The translations under genes were made by a program, and so were the position numbers. From NCBI GenBank assembly GCA_964392245.1, contig CAYMOX010000039.1:1-44910 (forward strand): a stretch of DNA of 44,910 nt, given 5' to 3'. How positions within the stretch are numbered: position 1 is the first letter of the stretch; every line of letters starts with the position of its first letter. The notes under the pieces were generated by a model. It searched no databases and was not told the origin of the DNA. It saw only the letters and a list, made by a program, of their open reading frames with translations. Of the stretch, positions 7,705-16,547 are shown one piece after another. This DNA comes from JAAUUJ01 sp964392245 (GTDB taxonomy: Bacteria > Cyanobacteriota > Cyanobacteriia > Thermostichales > Thermostichaceae).

Positions 7705-8532
7705 ATGTCTTCTGCCTGGCAACAGATCGAAAACAGCTGGATTCTTCTCCCCCCGCATCCCCGAGCGGTGATCCATGCCCTGGGTGGAGCCTTGGTGGGC
7801 AGTGCCCCCCAAATCTTTTATCAGGCGATCCTGGAGCGATTGGGGCGAGAGGGGTATGCAGTCGTGGCCACGGCTTTCAATACCTCACCGGATCACTGGT
7901 CTATTGCTGAAGCCATCCACCGTTCCTGGTGTCGGGTGGTTCAGGAGGTGCCAAACCTGCGCTCATTACCTCTATTTGGCCTGGGACATAGCTTGGGCTG
8001 CAAGCTACATATTCTCTGCTCTGTTCTCAACCCAGATCACCCCAGACAGGGCAACATCTTGATGGCCTACAGCAATGCCAGTTTTCGACAGTCGTTGCCC
8101 TGGGGAGATTTAATCCAGCGGGGTCTGGAGGGTGTGACAGCCTCGCCGTTAGAATTTGATCCTTCTCCCGAACAAACCATCCATTTGATCCAGAGCTGCT
8201 ATCCCATTCAATCTCATTTACTGGTCAAGTTTGAACGAGACACCATTGACGAAATTGAACCTCTTTACCAGCAGTTGACCCTTGATCCCAGCAAAACTGT
8301 CACTCTTTTACGCTTGCCAGGGGATCACGGAACTTCTGTGGCTGGATCCTATCCGTTTATGCCATCAAATCAACTCACTCCTCTGGATGTTTTAGGTCAA
8401 TTTATTTACCAGAATTTGAATACAGATAATCACCGACTGGGATCAACTTTAATTACCTGGCTGGAGAATCAGATAGGATCTAACTTCGCTGATCCTTGCC
8501 AAGAAATTGAAAACCAATTGGACATCCCATAG
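7705..8532 (+). CDS. DUF1350 family alpha/beta-hydrolase-like protein
   Basis: 275 residues of the DUF1350 family, which is shared by cyanobacteria and plant plastids. The N-terminal PPHPRAVIHALGGALVGSAP and the nucleophile-elbow-like LFGLGHSLGCKLH (G-H-S-L-G) fit an alpha/beta hydrolase, and LPGDHGTSV near the C-terminus supplies a plausible catalytic His. The substrate is not known. It probably shares a transcript with glk. The last ~40 residues are divergent and slightly more AT-rich, next to the restriction-gene relic. Confidence 0.8.
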   Translation: MSSAWQQIENSWILLPPHPRAVIHALGGALVGSAPQIFYQAILERLGREGYAVVATAFNTSPDHWSIAEAIHRSWCRVVQEVPNLRSLPLFGLGHSLGCKLHILCSVLNPDHPRQGNILMAYSNASFRQSLPWGDLIQRGLEGVTASPLEFDPSPEQTIHLIQSCYPIQSHLLVKFERDTIDEIEPLYQQLTLDPSKTVTLLRLPGDHGTSVAGSYPFMPSNQLTPLDVLGQFIYQNLNTDNHRLGSTLITWLENQIGSNFADPCQEIENQLDIP

Positions 8533-8560
8533 CAGCTAATCCTATGTAGGGAATAGTGAG

Positions 8561-8998
8561 CTACTCCAGGTAGTCGCCGTAGCTCATGCCGTCGTTGCGG
8601 AGGATGTCACGAAGCGCCAGACTTTTCGGTGCCCGTATAGGTGAGGATCTCGTCTGGCCAGGTGGTTGTTGGGTCTGGGTTTTGGGGTGCTTTTTGCTGG
8701 GCTTAGGCTTGGGTCCCTGACGTTCCGATCCGATCCGCTCAAGGTAGACGGAGGCGGGCTCGTCGTTAGGATCCTGAGGGGCTAGCTTGCTCTCGAAAGC
8801 TTGCTTGAGGATGCTTTGGCGGAGAGCTTCAGATCAGCGAAGGTTTTCTTCGATGTCGGCTTCCAGTTGATCGCAAGTGGAGAGGCGGGATTCGATCTCT
8901 TCGACGATCTGATCTTGCTCCACTAGTAGGGGTAGGGCAATAACGACTTCTTTGAGGTTTGTTAGATTTAATGCAGGCTTGCCAGCACCAATGCAGTG
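8561..8998 (-). pseudogene. Relic of type I restriction specificity subunit (HsdS), C-terminal fragment
   Basis: The 557-bp gap between the DUF1350 gene and crr7 contains a readable relic on the minus strand. From 8998 it reads GKPALNLTNLKEVVIALP, then LVEQDQIVEEIESRLSTCDQ, then LEADIEENLR, an in-frame TGA at 8834-8836, and on through SEALRQSILKQAFESKLAPQ, DPNDEPASVYLERI and a basic, Pro-rich tail to TAG at 8561. This is the conserved C-terminal end of HsdS target-recognition subunits. The TGA is one transition away from CGA (Arg). The final LALRDILRNDGMSYGDYLE resembles the start of an HsdM-type methylase, so a deletion fusing hsdS and hsdM remnants is possible. No start codon or intact target domain remains. 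Confidence 0.75.
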
Positions 8999-9089
8999 TT
9001 AGCCTGCGGCAACAGAGAGTTAAACTTTAGCCTATCCTTGCCATTGTCCCTGTCGTCGAATTCTCAATAGAGATTGAGATATAAAGATC

Positions 9090-9353
9090 ATGACTCCAAA
9101 ACGCACCCCTTTGCGCAGCGATGATCATTATGTGCTGTTGCTGCCGGATACGGCGGATGAACAGTTCCTCACCCGTGCAGAACTGTTGCTCTTTCTGGAA
9201 AAACTGCTTCAGGAGTATCCCCACCTGGTGGATCGGGATTTGGCTAAATTTTCCACCCCTGCGGCTCAGGCCCAACGCTTGCTGGAAACAGCCTGTTTAG
9301 TGGACATTGAGCCAGGACAATCGGTGCAGTGGTACCCTGTGCGGCTGGAATAA
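9090..9353 (+). CDS. crr7: CRR7-like protein (chlororespiratory reduction 7)
   Basis: 87 residues. It matches the small CRR7 family, shared by cyanobacteria and chloroplasts, by the features YVLLLPDTADEQFLT near the start and ETACLVDIEPGQSVQWYPVR near the end. In plants CRR7 is needed to accumulate the NAD(P)H dehydrogenase-like complex; its cyanobacterial role is less clear. It has no signal peptide or membrane segment. It converges on the MCE gene. Confidence 0.8.
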   Translation: MTPKRTPLRSDDHYVLLLPDTADEQFLTRAELLLFLEKLLQEYPHLVDRDLAKFSTPAAQAQRLLETACLVDIEPGQSVQWYPVRLE

Positions 9354-9421
9354 TGCATTTTGATCCCCTGAGCTCAACCTCCAAACTGGAAACGGAGGGT
9401 CGCAGATCGGGAGCGTTGAAT

Positions 9422-10606
9422 TTACTGGGAGGGGATGGATTCGGTCGCTACGGTTTGACGGGGGAAGGCAGGAGTCACCTGATCCAGGGAGGCGGGAGCT
9501 GTTGAGGGCACTAGCAAGGGGGCAGAAGACACCAGACCGCTGAGACCATCCACTAGCTTGCGCAAATTCTCACGGAACTGCGGATCCCCGGTCAGTTCAT
9601 CCAGATCGGCACTGATCTTTTCGGCATTCTCAAAAGTGACACGGGCAGAATCCAGAGTCTGACGCAGGGTGGCCATTGTCCCAGGATCGTTGAGCTGGGC
9701 AGATAACTGTTCTAGGTTTTCCATCGTCGTTGCTGCACTCTGGGTGGCCGTGGCGGTTTCCTCCAGGATCTGGCGCAACTGAGTCTGTAAAGAGGCATCC
9801 GTCAGCAGGGGTTGGAGAGAACTGGAAATGGACTGGAGATCTTGAGCCACCTGTTCCACCGACTGCAGAGAACGGGTAAGACTGGCTCGGTTTTCGCTGA
9901 TCAAACTGTTGATCTCCGTGCCAGTGACACTCAGGGCTTCTGCCGTTCCTCGAATCGCCTGAGCCGCTGTCGTAAATTCTGCCAGATCCAGCTCCTCGGT
10001 ATTCAGCTGGGAGAGGTTAGTATCCAAAGTCTCAGAAAGTTCAGCCACTGCCAGCGTAGCCTCGGTCACACCCTCCAGGGTCTTGTTCAGGTTGTTAAAG
10101 AACTCATCATTGTTGATCCGCTCTGTCAATTCATCGACACTCGAGATCAGATCTGCATAGTCAACCCCAGCCACCCCCTGCACCTCCGCACCATTACAGA
10201 CGATCAGCTCAGGATTACAATTTTCGACAGCTGTGCCCGCCTCCGGACCCACCGCCTCCCCAGAAAAGGGGTAGATTTCCAGGATTGTTTCCCCCACCAG
10301 GCCTGTTTGACTGGTGATGAAGGTGGAGTTCACAGGAATCTGGGTCAGGCCCCGGATCTCTGCGATGACACGGACCTGCTCAGGACCCGGATCTACCCGT
10401 GCCACCCGCCCGATATTGACACCCCGCAGCCGCACATTCGCCCCTTCCCCCAAACCGGAAACGGTTTCCAGCAGGACGGTGAAGTTGTAGCCCTGTACAC
10501 CGAGGCGTAAGTTATAAATCCAGATAAATAATCCTGCAAATCCCAGAACTCCCCCCAGGATCAGCAGACCCACAGCCCCTTCTCGAACTGCCCGCGAACG
10601 CATCAT
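9422..10606 (-). CDS. MCE/MlaD-family lipid-transport protein
   Basis: 394 residues. One N-terminal membrane helix (about residues 11-30) is followed by a single MCE domain (about 35-115) with SGLGEGANVRLRGVNIGRV and TGLVGETILEI. A long helical/coiled-coil tail (150-350) follows. This is the MlaD/TGD2 architecture: the tail forms a needle or tunnel carrying lipids between membranes, here probably between plasma membrane and outer membrane. Its ATG overlaps the stop of the upstream ATPase gene by four bases. No MlaE/TGD1 permease is in the window, so the third subunit must lie elsewhere. Confidence 0.88.
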   Translation of the reverse strand: MMRSRAVREGAVGLLILGGVLGFAGLFIWIYNLRLGVQGYNFTVLLETVSGLGEGANVRLRGVNIGRVARVDPGPEQVRVIAEIRGLTQIPVNSTFITSQTGLVGETILEIYPFSGEAVGPEAGTAVENCNPELIVCNGAEVQGVAGVDYADLISSVDELTERINNDEFFNNLNKTLEGVTEATLAVAELSETLDTNLSQLNTEELDLAEFTTAAQAIRGTAEALSVTGTEINSLISENRASLTRSLQSVEQVAQDLQSISSSLQPLLTDASLQTQLRQILEETATATQSAATTMENLEQLSAQLNDPGTMATLRQTLDSARVTFENAEKISADLDELTGDPQFRENLRKLVDGLSGLVSSAPLLVPSTAPASLDQVTPAFPRQTVATESIPSQ

Positions 10607-11433
10607 ATCTGTCCCACCACTTGAATCGGTCCCTCAACACTGCCACTAAAAAACTGTTTCACAAAAGAATTGTCAGAGGTGTCAATCTCTTCTACTCTAC
10701 CCTCCCAGCGGACTTTCCCATGGGAGAGAAGAATGATCCGGTTGGTGGTGCGGCGGATGGTGCTGTCCTGGTGGGTGACGACCACGTAGGTTTCACAAAT
10801 GCGCTTGCTCTCCTGCAATTCCCGGATCAGATCTTCAATCACGGTTGAAGCAATCGGGTCCAGGCCTGCGGTCGGCTCATCATAGAGTAATAGCTGGGGA
10901 TCGTCACTGGGATCCAGGGGATCCTCCATAATGGCACGGGCAAAACTAACCCGTTTCCGCATCCCCCCTGAAAGCTCCTCAGGGAGCTGATCCTGTCCCA
11001 CCTTCAGTCCTACTGCATTCAGCTTCTCGTGCACCAGTTGGCGGATGCGAGCGGAGGGTAAGCGGGAATGCTCGTACAGTAAAAAGCCGACGTTTTCGCC
11101 CACGGTGAGGGAATCAAACAAGGCCCCCTGTTGAAAGACCATTCCCATGCGCAGGTGCTTCTTTTGCTTGCCCGCCAGGATCTCGTCCAGAGGTTGATCC
11201 TTCCAGAGAATGGTGCCTGCATCCGGAAGCGTTAAGCCCGCGATCATGCGCAGGAGAGTGGATTTACCAGTGCCGGATGGGCCCACAATCCCCAGAGCAT
11301 CGCCTCGATAAATTTTGAGGCTGACATTATCCAGCACCACATTGGAGCCAAACCGTTTGGTAACGTTGCGCAACTCCACCAGGACTTCGCGGGCTGGCGG
11401 TTGGATCAGCATGGCATCGGGAGTGATGGTCAT
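10603..11433 (-). CDS. MlaF-type ABC transporter ATPase
   Basis: 276-residue ATP-binding subunit of an MCE-linked lipid transporter. The Walker A box is GPSGTGKST, the signature is LSGGMRKRVSFARAI, and the Walker B region is LLLYDEPTAGLDP, followed by VVTHQD with the H-loop. SGGMRKRV is characteristic of the MlaF/TGD3 group. A later in-frame start at 11412 (MLIQPP) is possible. It is translationally coupled to the MCE protein gene downstream. The pair probably works with an MlaE-like permease to move phospho- or galactolipids. Confidence 0.9.
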   Translation of the reverse strand: MTITPDAMLIQPPAREVLVELRNVTKRFGSNVVLDNVSLKIYRGDALGIVGPSGTGKSTLLRMIAGLTLPDAGTILWKDQPLDEILAGKQKKHLRMGMVFQQGALFDSLTVGENVGFLLYEHSRLPSARIRQLVHEKLNAVGLKVGQDQLPEELSGGMRKRVSFARAIMEDPLDPSDDPQLLLYDEPTAGLDPIASTVIEDLIRELQESKRICETYVVVTHQDSTIRRTTNRIILLSHGKVRWEGRVEEIDTSDNSFVKQFFSGSVEGPIQVVGQI

Positions 11434-11594
11434 GACCAGAGACAGAGAGGCGACGAGGATCTGCTGTGATCATAGGGGATGAAGGGGGAGGAGCTCATGT
11501 AAAGAAAGTACAGGAGTGGCTGCTGATATCCGAGGCATGTGAGAGGCTGGGAATAAGGATAGTGATGGTGATGGCTTAGCACCAAGGAGAAGCT

Positions 11595-11816
11595 ATGGAT
11601 CTAGAGGAACAATCTCGGGAAAAACTTGCTCAGGAACGACAGTACCAACACCAGCAGGAGCAATCCATCTCTACTCGGACTGCAACAGAGTTGGAACACT
11701 TTTCGGAAGAGGACGTGGAGGCCCTTTCACGGGAGTCTGTCACTCATGAAAGGCAAAAGCAGGCCCGAACCGAAGAAAATATGGCCACCAGAACCACAGA
11801 TCATCTAAATTCATGA
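11595..11816 (+). CDS. Small charged hypothetical protein
   Basis: 73 residues, very hydrophilic, Glu/Gln/Arg/Thr-rich, probably helical or disordered. It contains two loosely repeated halves: a Q-x-Q-E-Q-S-I-S-T-R-T-A-T unit and a Q-A-R-T-E-E-N-M-A-T-R-T-T unit. A good ribosome site (AAGGAG, eight bases upstream) supports it as a real gene. No domain or function is recognised. Confidence 0.6.
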   Translation: MDLEEQSREKLAQERQYQHQQEQSISTRTATELEHFSEEDVEALSRESVTHERQKQARTEENMATRTTDHLNS

Positions 11817-11837
11817 TGGTTTCGTAGATTCCCTTTC

Positions 11838-12572
11838 ATGAAGATCCTGCTGCACCTGTTGGCGCCTGTTCTCGTGGCCAGAGTTCTACTCCTGGGGATG
11901 CCAGTTCAGGCTCAGCCGTCTGCTCCCACTCGCTTTGGCAATGTGATGGAACTGGAGGGGGATGTTACCTGTGGCCGCGGGACGGGCTGGATCCACACCT
12001 ATCTCGAGACTGAAGATTTTCTTATCTATGTCTGTGGAGACGAAACCAACCCGGATCAGCCCCGTTTCTACCGCAGTTTTAACCGTGAGGGGGAGCTGGG
12101 ATTGAGTTTGATCGCCGAGGACTACGATCCGCGGCAGGGACGATATCTGATTTTTAACAATGGCGGGTACGAGTACATTCTGGATGGGGGCAATGCTCAA
12201 ACCGGAACGGCTCTGCTGATTGTCCGCGATCCTGAGGGGACGGTTCAACTGGAGGAACCTGCCCTGCGTTACCTGAGCCGAATCTCGACAGAGGCGGCAG
12301 TGGGCTGTCGAGCGGAAGAAAGTTTATTTGTGGAGGCGGAAACTGTCTCCTTTAATCTCTTTATCTGTGGCGGAGATCTGCCCAACACCTACGTGGGGAT
12401 CAATAAAAATGATGGCAGTAGCATCCGTCTGCCTTTGCAAAGTTATGAACCTACGGGTGAGCGCTTTGAAGCTGTGAATGGCGATGTCCGCTACCTGCTC
12501 ACACCTGAACGGTTAACTGTGATGCAAAACACCTCCACCCTGGTGGATGAACCCATCGGTCGCTGGAATTAG
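11838..12572 (+). CDS. Secreted hypothetical protein
   Basis: 244 residues with a signal peptide: hydrophobic residues 3-20, probable cleavage after VQAQ at about 25. The mature part is beta-rich, with two similar halves, each with a Cys pair: VTCGRGTGW / IYVCGDE and VGCRAEESL / LFICGGDLP. These may form disulfides in the periplasm. No family is recognised. It starts 21 bases after the small charged gene's stop, so the two may be cotranscribed. Confidence 0.6.
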   Translation: MKILLHLLAPVLVARVLLLGMPVQAQPSAPTRFGNVMELEGDVTCGRGTGWIHTYLETEDFLIYVCGDETNPDQPRFYRSFNREGELGLSLIAEDYDPRQGRYLIFNNGGYEYILDGGNAQTGTALLIVRDPEGTVQLEEPALRYLSRISTEAAVGCRAEESLFVEAETVSFNLFICGGDLPNTYVGINKNDGSSIRLPLQSYEPTGERFEAVNGDVRYLLTPERLTVMQNTSTLVDEPIGRWN

Positions 12573-12649
12573 CGTGTCTGGCTCTTTCTGACAACGGAAA
12601 AGGAACCCTTGTGGTACTCTAAGCCTGTTTCCTGTACAGGGAGAAGGGA

Positions 12650-13114
12650 GTGAAAACAATCCAGAAACTGATCTGGCTGCTGACTGACAGTTGCAGTGAT
12701 GCCCAGTTTCTGCGGGGACTGCACTGGTTTGAGTCCTTTGTTTCCAAGTTGCTCTCCCTGGCCATGATTGTGGTGACCCTGGCCATTCTCACCAATCTGA
12801 TTGTGGTTTTGATCCAGGCCCTCGGGTCCAGAGCCGGATTTTTAGGGGATACCCTGACGGAGATCTTTGGGGGCTTTCTCAGTGTTCTGATTGCCCTGGA
12901 ATTGCTCGCGAATATTACCGCTTATCTGCGCAAGCAGAGCTTTCAAATTGAGCTGGTGATTGTCACCTCGCTGGTGGCGGTGGCCCGGAAGATCATTATT
13001 TTGGAACTGGATCAGGTTAGTGGTCTGGATCTGGTGGGTCTAGCTCTGACCATTCTGGCGCTTTCGATCAGTTACTGGATTGTGCGCACTGCAGATCGGA
13101 CTCCTGAGGCTTGA
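12650..13114 (+). CDS. PsiE-like phosphate-starvation-inducible membrane protein
   Basis: 154 residues with four predicted membrane helices (about 37-58, 65-85, 100-112, 122-145). The pattern LIALELLANITAYLRKQSFQIELVI is the conserved core of the PsiE family. The start is a GTG at 12650 preceded by GGGAGAAGGGA. PsiE is induced by phosphate starvation in E. coli; its molecular role is unknown. It lies four bases upstream of pgsA. Confidence 0.75.
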   Translation: MKTIQKLIWLLTDSCSDAQFLRGLHWFESFVSKLLSLAMIVVTLAILTNLIVVLIQALGSRAGFLGDTLTEIFGGFLSVLIALELLANITAYLRKQSFQIELVIVTSLVAVARKIIILELDQVSGLDLVGLALTILALSISYWIVRTADRTPEA

Positions 13115-13118
13115 GTTG

Positions 13119-13637
13119 ATGGCAACCCTAACCCTAGCCTCCTGGATCACACTGCTGCGCCTGCTGGGGATCCCTTTGATTCTGGTGGGGCTGAGTCTGG
13201 AGACTCAACAGGGACGATGGCTAGCCGTGGTCGGATTTGCACTCGCTGCACTGACGGACTGGGTGGATGGCTACATTGCGCGGCGTTTTAATCAGATCAC
13301 CGATCTGGGCAAAGTTCTGGATCCGCTGGTGGATAAGTTGCTGGTGATGGCAGCGGTTCTGGGATTGGTGGCTACCGGCCAGATCCCTGCCTGGGGAGCC
13401 TTCCTGCTGCTGGGACGTGAACTGGTGATCTCGGGCTGGCGGGTCAATCAACCTCAAATCAGGGGAGCCAATCTCTGGGGCAAGGCCAAAACAGTGGGAC
13501 AAATCGTGGCCATTCTTCTGTTGCTGGGAAACTGGCCTGGGGGATTGATCGGTTTCTGGCTAGCCGTGATCTTAACCCTGATCTCGGGGTTGATCTATCT
13601 CTTACCCCCGCAAAGGACGGAGGATCAACCAACCTAA
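13119..13637 (+). CDS. pgsA: CDP-diacylglycerol--glycerol-3-phosphate 3-phosphatidyltransferase
   Basis: 172-residue membrane enzyme that makes phosphatidylglycerol phosphate, the precursor of phosphatidylglycerol, an essential thylakoid lipid. The CDP-alcohol phosphotransferase motif D-G-x2-A-R-x8-G-x3-D-x3-D is complete (D50, G51, A54, R55, G64, D68, D72). Several membrane helices are seen. ATG 13119 is chosen because MATLTLASWITLLR is the family start; the open frame runs upstream to a TTG that overlaps psiE. It probably shares a transcript with the psiE-like gene. Confidence 0.9.
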   Translation: MATLTLASWITLLRLLGIPLILVGLSLETQQGRWLAVVGFALAALTDWVDGYIARRFNQITDLGKVLDPLVDKLLVMAAVLGLVATGQIPAWGAFLLLGRELVISGWRVNQPQIRGANLWGKAKTVGQIVAILLLLGNWPGGLIGFWLAVILTLISGLIYLLPPQRTEDQPT

Positions 13638-13643
13638 AAGCTA

Positions 13644-13724
13644 TGCGGATGGCGAGACTCGAACTCGCAAGGCAAAGCCACACGCCCCTCAAACGTGCGC
13701 GTATACCAATTCCGCCACATCCGC
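13644..13724 (-). tRNA. tRNA-Leu (anticodon GAG)
   Basis: Read on the minus strand, the acceptor strands GCGGATG and CATCCGC pair perfectly over seven bases, followed by discriminator A. The anticodon stem CACGT/GCGTG encloses the loop TTGAGGG, giving anticodon GAG. A long variable arm (class II) and the T-arm GTTCGAGTC are present. CCA is not encoded. The gene lies between convergent pgsA and the cysteine synthase gene. Confidence 0.95.
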
Positions 13725-13801
13725 AATTGAGAAGACCAAGGATCGAGAATCCCTGAATTCGACTCGGACTCCCTATCTTATCGTTAAGTTGTTGTCCGGC
13801 G

Positions 13802-14758
13802 CTAGTCTTCCAGCCAAAACCGTTCCGATAGATACTTATCAGCGGCATCACAGAGCACCGTAACGATCACCCCTTCGGTAATCTCCTGGGCCACCTGCAT
13901 TGCTGCCACCACATTGGCGCCCGCTGAGATCCCCACCATCAAGCCTTCTTTGCGGGCCAGCATTTTCACCATTTTTTGGGCTGCCTCGGTAGAAACCTCA
14001 ATGTGCCGATCCGGTAATGAGGGATCATAGATAGCAGGTTTTAAAGCGGTTTGCATGTGCTTCAGCCCCTCTAAGCCGTGGAAGGGGGAATCCGGTTGCA
14101 TGGCAATGGTTTGAATGCCTGTTCCCAGTTCTCGCAGGCGCTTCCCCACCCCCATACAGGTGCCACTGGTGCCCAATCCGGCAATAAAGTGGGTGATCCG
14201 GCCCCGGGTTTGTTCGTAGATCTCCACGGCTGTGGTTTTGTAATGGGCCTGCCAGTTGGCGGGATTGCTGTACTGATCCGGGTAAAAGTAGAGATCAGGG
14301 TCCTGTTCGTAGAGTTCTCGTGCCTTGAGTATGGCCCCATCAGAGCCCATGGCCGGATCGGTGAGCACCAGCTCTACCCCGTAGGCCGCCAGGATCTTTT
14401 TGCGCTCAGGACTGGCGTTGGCTGGCAGGGCGAGCTTCACCCGGTAGCCCTTTGCGGCTCCGATCCAGGCGTAGGCAATCCCTGTATTCCCGGAGGTGGC
14501 ATCCAGAATGATCTTGCCGGGCTTGAGGGCACCACTGGTTTCTCCGGCCTGGATCATGTTCAGGGCTGGCCGATCCTTGACGGATCCCCCCGGGTTATAC
14601 CATTCCGCTTTGCCATAGATCTGAATAGCGGGAGGTAGGGCAGCCGTCACCTGATTCAGACGGATCAAAGGGGTATTACCCACCAGATCCAAAGCACTTT
14701 CTACCGCCGGAACGATTGGGCGCCAGGATGTTTCCAGTAATGAGGGTGCTAGGGTCAT
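13802..14758 (-). CDS. Cysteine synthase (PLP-dependent, CysK/CysM family)
   Basis: 318 residues from ATG 14758, which has AGGAA just upstream; the open frame extends nine codons further to 14785 without a better signal. The family motifs are GNTPLIRL, the PLP lysine in NPGGSVKDRP, the substrate loop TSGNTGIA, and the phosphate-binding GLGTSGTCMG. It makes L-cysteine from O-acetylserine (or phosphoserine) and sulfide in the cytoplasm. Sequence pattern alone does not settle CysK against CysM; the wording of the loops leans to the CysM-like branch. Confidence 0.9.
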   Translation of the reverse strand: MTLAPSLLETSWRPIVPAVESALDLVGNTPLIRLNQVTAALPPAIQIYGKAEWYNPGGSVKDRPALNMIQAGETSGALKPGKIILDATSGNTGIAYAWIGAAKGYRVKLALPANASPERKKILAAYGVELVLTDPAMGSDGAILKARELYEQDPDLYFYPDQYSNPANWQAHYKTTAVEIYEQTRGRITHFIAGLGTSGTCMGVGKRLRELGTGIQTIAMQPDSPFHGLEGLKHMQTALKPAIYDPSLPDRHIEVSTEAAQKMVKMLARKEGLMVGISAGANVVAAMQVAQEITEGVIVTVLCDAADKYLSERFWLED

Positions 14759-14931
14759 GACATTTCCTGAGGTGGGCACATGCAAGCGTCATGCTAAGTT
14801 TCATTATCCTCTGCCATTGCCTCTCCGGTGCAGAAGTTGAAAAACCAGCCTGGGTTTGACGCCTCTCGAAATTGGATGACAATGGTATGGAGAACACAAG
14901 CGATTCCCACTAGCAAGCCGGAGTTTAGAGC

Positions 14932-15264
14932 ATGGATCCCCTTCTGCGAGACAAAATCGAAGATCAGGTGCGTAGCAATCCCATTCTTGTCTACATGAAA
15001 GGCACCCCCCAAATGCCCATGTGTGGGTTCTCAAATGCGGTAGTCCGCACCCTGGATCAACTGGGCTGCACCTACAACTCTGTAAATGTCCTGGATGATC
15101 CTGAGATCCGTCAGGGCATTAAAGAATTCTCCAACTGGCCGACCATTCCCCAGGTTTACATCAACGGCGAGTTTGTCGGGGGATGTGACATCATCCTGGA
15201 AATGCATCAACGGGGTGAACTGGCCCCTCTGGTGCAGTCAGCTTTGGAAGGATCCCCCGCTTGA
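14932..15264 (+). CDS. grxD: Monothiol glutaredoxin (Grx4/GrxD type)
   Basis: 110 residues with the CGFS active site (C31-S34), preceded by VYMKGTPQMPM, and with the glutathione-binding WPTIPQVYINGEFVGGCDI. CGFS glutaredoxins bind and transfer [2Fe-2S] clusters as glutathione-ligated dimers and pair with BolA proteins. The bolA gene begins 12 bases after its stop, so the classic Grx-BolA iron-sulfur pair is cotranscribed here. Confidence 0.95.
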   Translation: MDPLLRDKIEDQVRSNPILVYMKGTPQMPMCGFSNAVVRTLDQLGCTYNSVNVLDDPEIRQGIKEFSNWPTIPQVYINGEFVGGCDIILEMHQRGELAPLVQSALEGSPA

Positions 15265-15276
15265 TTGAGTCACACG

Positions 15277-15579
15277 ATGACGATTGCCACTCGTGCCCAC
15301 ATCCAGGAGATCCTGCAAACCTCTCTGCAGGCGACGCTTGTCCAAATCGAAGACGAATCACACCGCCATGCTGGACATGGTGGCCGTCGAGATCCTTTAT
15401 CTCAAGGGGGGCATTTCATCCTGCAGGTGGTCTCCCCCCAGTTTGCTGGCAAACCTCTGCTGCAACGGCATCGCCTGGTCTATACAGCACTGGATGAGCT
15501 GATGGGGCGCGAGATTCATGCCCTCTCTATCCAGGCCCATACCCCTCAAGAATGGCAGCAGCGATCGGAGAGGGATTGA
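15277..15579 (+). CDS. bolA: BolA family protein
   Basis: 100 residues from ATG 15277; the frame is open from a TTG at 15265, which is unlikely as a start. BolA features are ATLVQIEDESHRHAGH with the His residues that help hold a [2Fe-2S] cluster with glutaredoxin, and QRHRLVYTALDELMG. It directly follows grxD, and the two likely act together in iron-sulfur cluster handling or iron sensing. Confidence 0.9.
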   Translation: MTIATRAHIQEILQTSLQATLVQIEDESHRHAGHGGRRDPLSQGGHFILQVVSPQFAGKPLLQRHRLVYTALDELMGREIHALSIQAHTPQEWQQRSERD

Positions 15580-15707
15580 GGATGCCCAGTGTGAATGTAT
15601 CTTAGGATACAGAATTTCTCGGGTTGGTGGGAAAGGATCAGTTTTGATTGTTGGATTAGCTACTGATCCCACTTCCCCCTCACTGATCTTAGGGACTCGC
15701 ACACTGC

Positions 15708-16517
15708 ATGAATCGTCGTCGTACTTTGCTCTCCCTTACCTGCTCCAGTCTGGCCGCTGCTGGACTCCTGATCGGGCAGGCTATGTCCGGGTCAGAATAT
15801 CTGGCTGCCCAAGCCCAAGAGGTTCTGAAGATGGGCACCTCCCCTGACTACCCTCCTTATGAGTTTTACGACACTTCCTCTGGGGAAGAGCAGATCGTTG
15901 GGTTTGATATTGATATTGCCAATTACATTGCGGAGCAACTGGGGTTTGAATTGGAGATTGTGGCCTCTGACTTTAATGGGTTGATCCCAGCGTTGCAGGC
16001 GGAACGGGTAGACTTTGTCATGGCCGGGATGACCCCCACGGAAGAGCGCAAAGAGAATGTCGATTTTTCTGAAATCTACTTTGAAGCCCAAAACACCATC
16101 ATTGCCCCCAAAGAAAGTGGCCTGACGGAAGTGGCCGATCTGGCGGGGAAGAAGGTGGGGGTGCAGCTGGGATCGATTCAGGAGGAAGCTGCTCAGGAAT
16201 TTGCCGAAGCTGATCCCACCATTGAGGTGGTGTCTCTCAATAAGATGGGAGAGATCATTCAGGAGATGAAGTCGGGACGTTTGGATGCAGCGATTGCTGA
16301 GGACACGGTCGCCCAGGGGTTTGTGACCGCCAATCCCGATCTGCAGTTCACCCCGATTCCCTCAGATGGCCCCAGCGGATCGGCGGTGGCGTTCCCCAAA
16401 GGATCGGAGCTGGTGGAAGATTTTAACCGTATCCTGGCGGAGATGCAGGAAAGCGGCAAGATAGAAGAACTCGTGCTGAAGTGGTTTGGGGAAGATTCTC
16501 CTGCTCTGCAGAAGTAA
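15708..16517 (+). CDS. Polar amino acid ABC transporter, substrate-binding protein
   Basis: 269-residue family 3 solute-binding protein. The signal peptide (RRR then a hydrophobic stretch, residues 2-35) directs export to the periplasm. The core reads MGTSPDYPPYEFYD, VGFDIDIANYIAEQLG, DFVMAGMTPTEERKENVDFS and AIAEDTVAQGF, typical of binders of arginine, lysine, glutamine or similar. It leads a three-gene operon with the permease and ATPase. Substrate specificity cannot be read reliably from these motifs. Confidence 0.92.
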   Translation: MNRRRTLLSLTCSSLAAAGLLIGQAMSGSEYLAAQAQEVLKMGTSPDYPPYEFYDTSSGEEQIVGFDIDIANYIAEQLGFELEIVASDFNGLIPALQAERVDFVMAGMTPTEERKENVDFSEIYFEAQNTIIAPKESGLTEVADLAGKKVGVQLGSIQEEAAQEFAEADPTIEVVSLNKMGEIIQEMKSGRLDAAIAEDTVAQGFVTANPDLQFTPIPSDGPSGSAVAFPKGSELVEDFNRILAEMQESGKIEELVLKWFGEDSPALQK

Positions 16518-16547
16518 CCTATCTATTCTTACTTTTGCTGAACCACC

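Noticed and set aside
15265..15276. TTG start for bolA
   Set aside because: The ATG at 15277 gives the family-typical N-terminus and the upstream TTG lies directly against the grxD stop.
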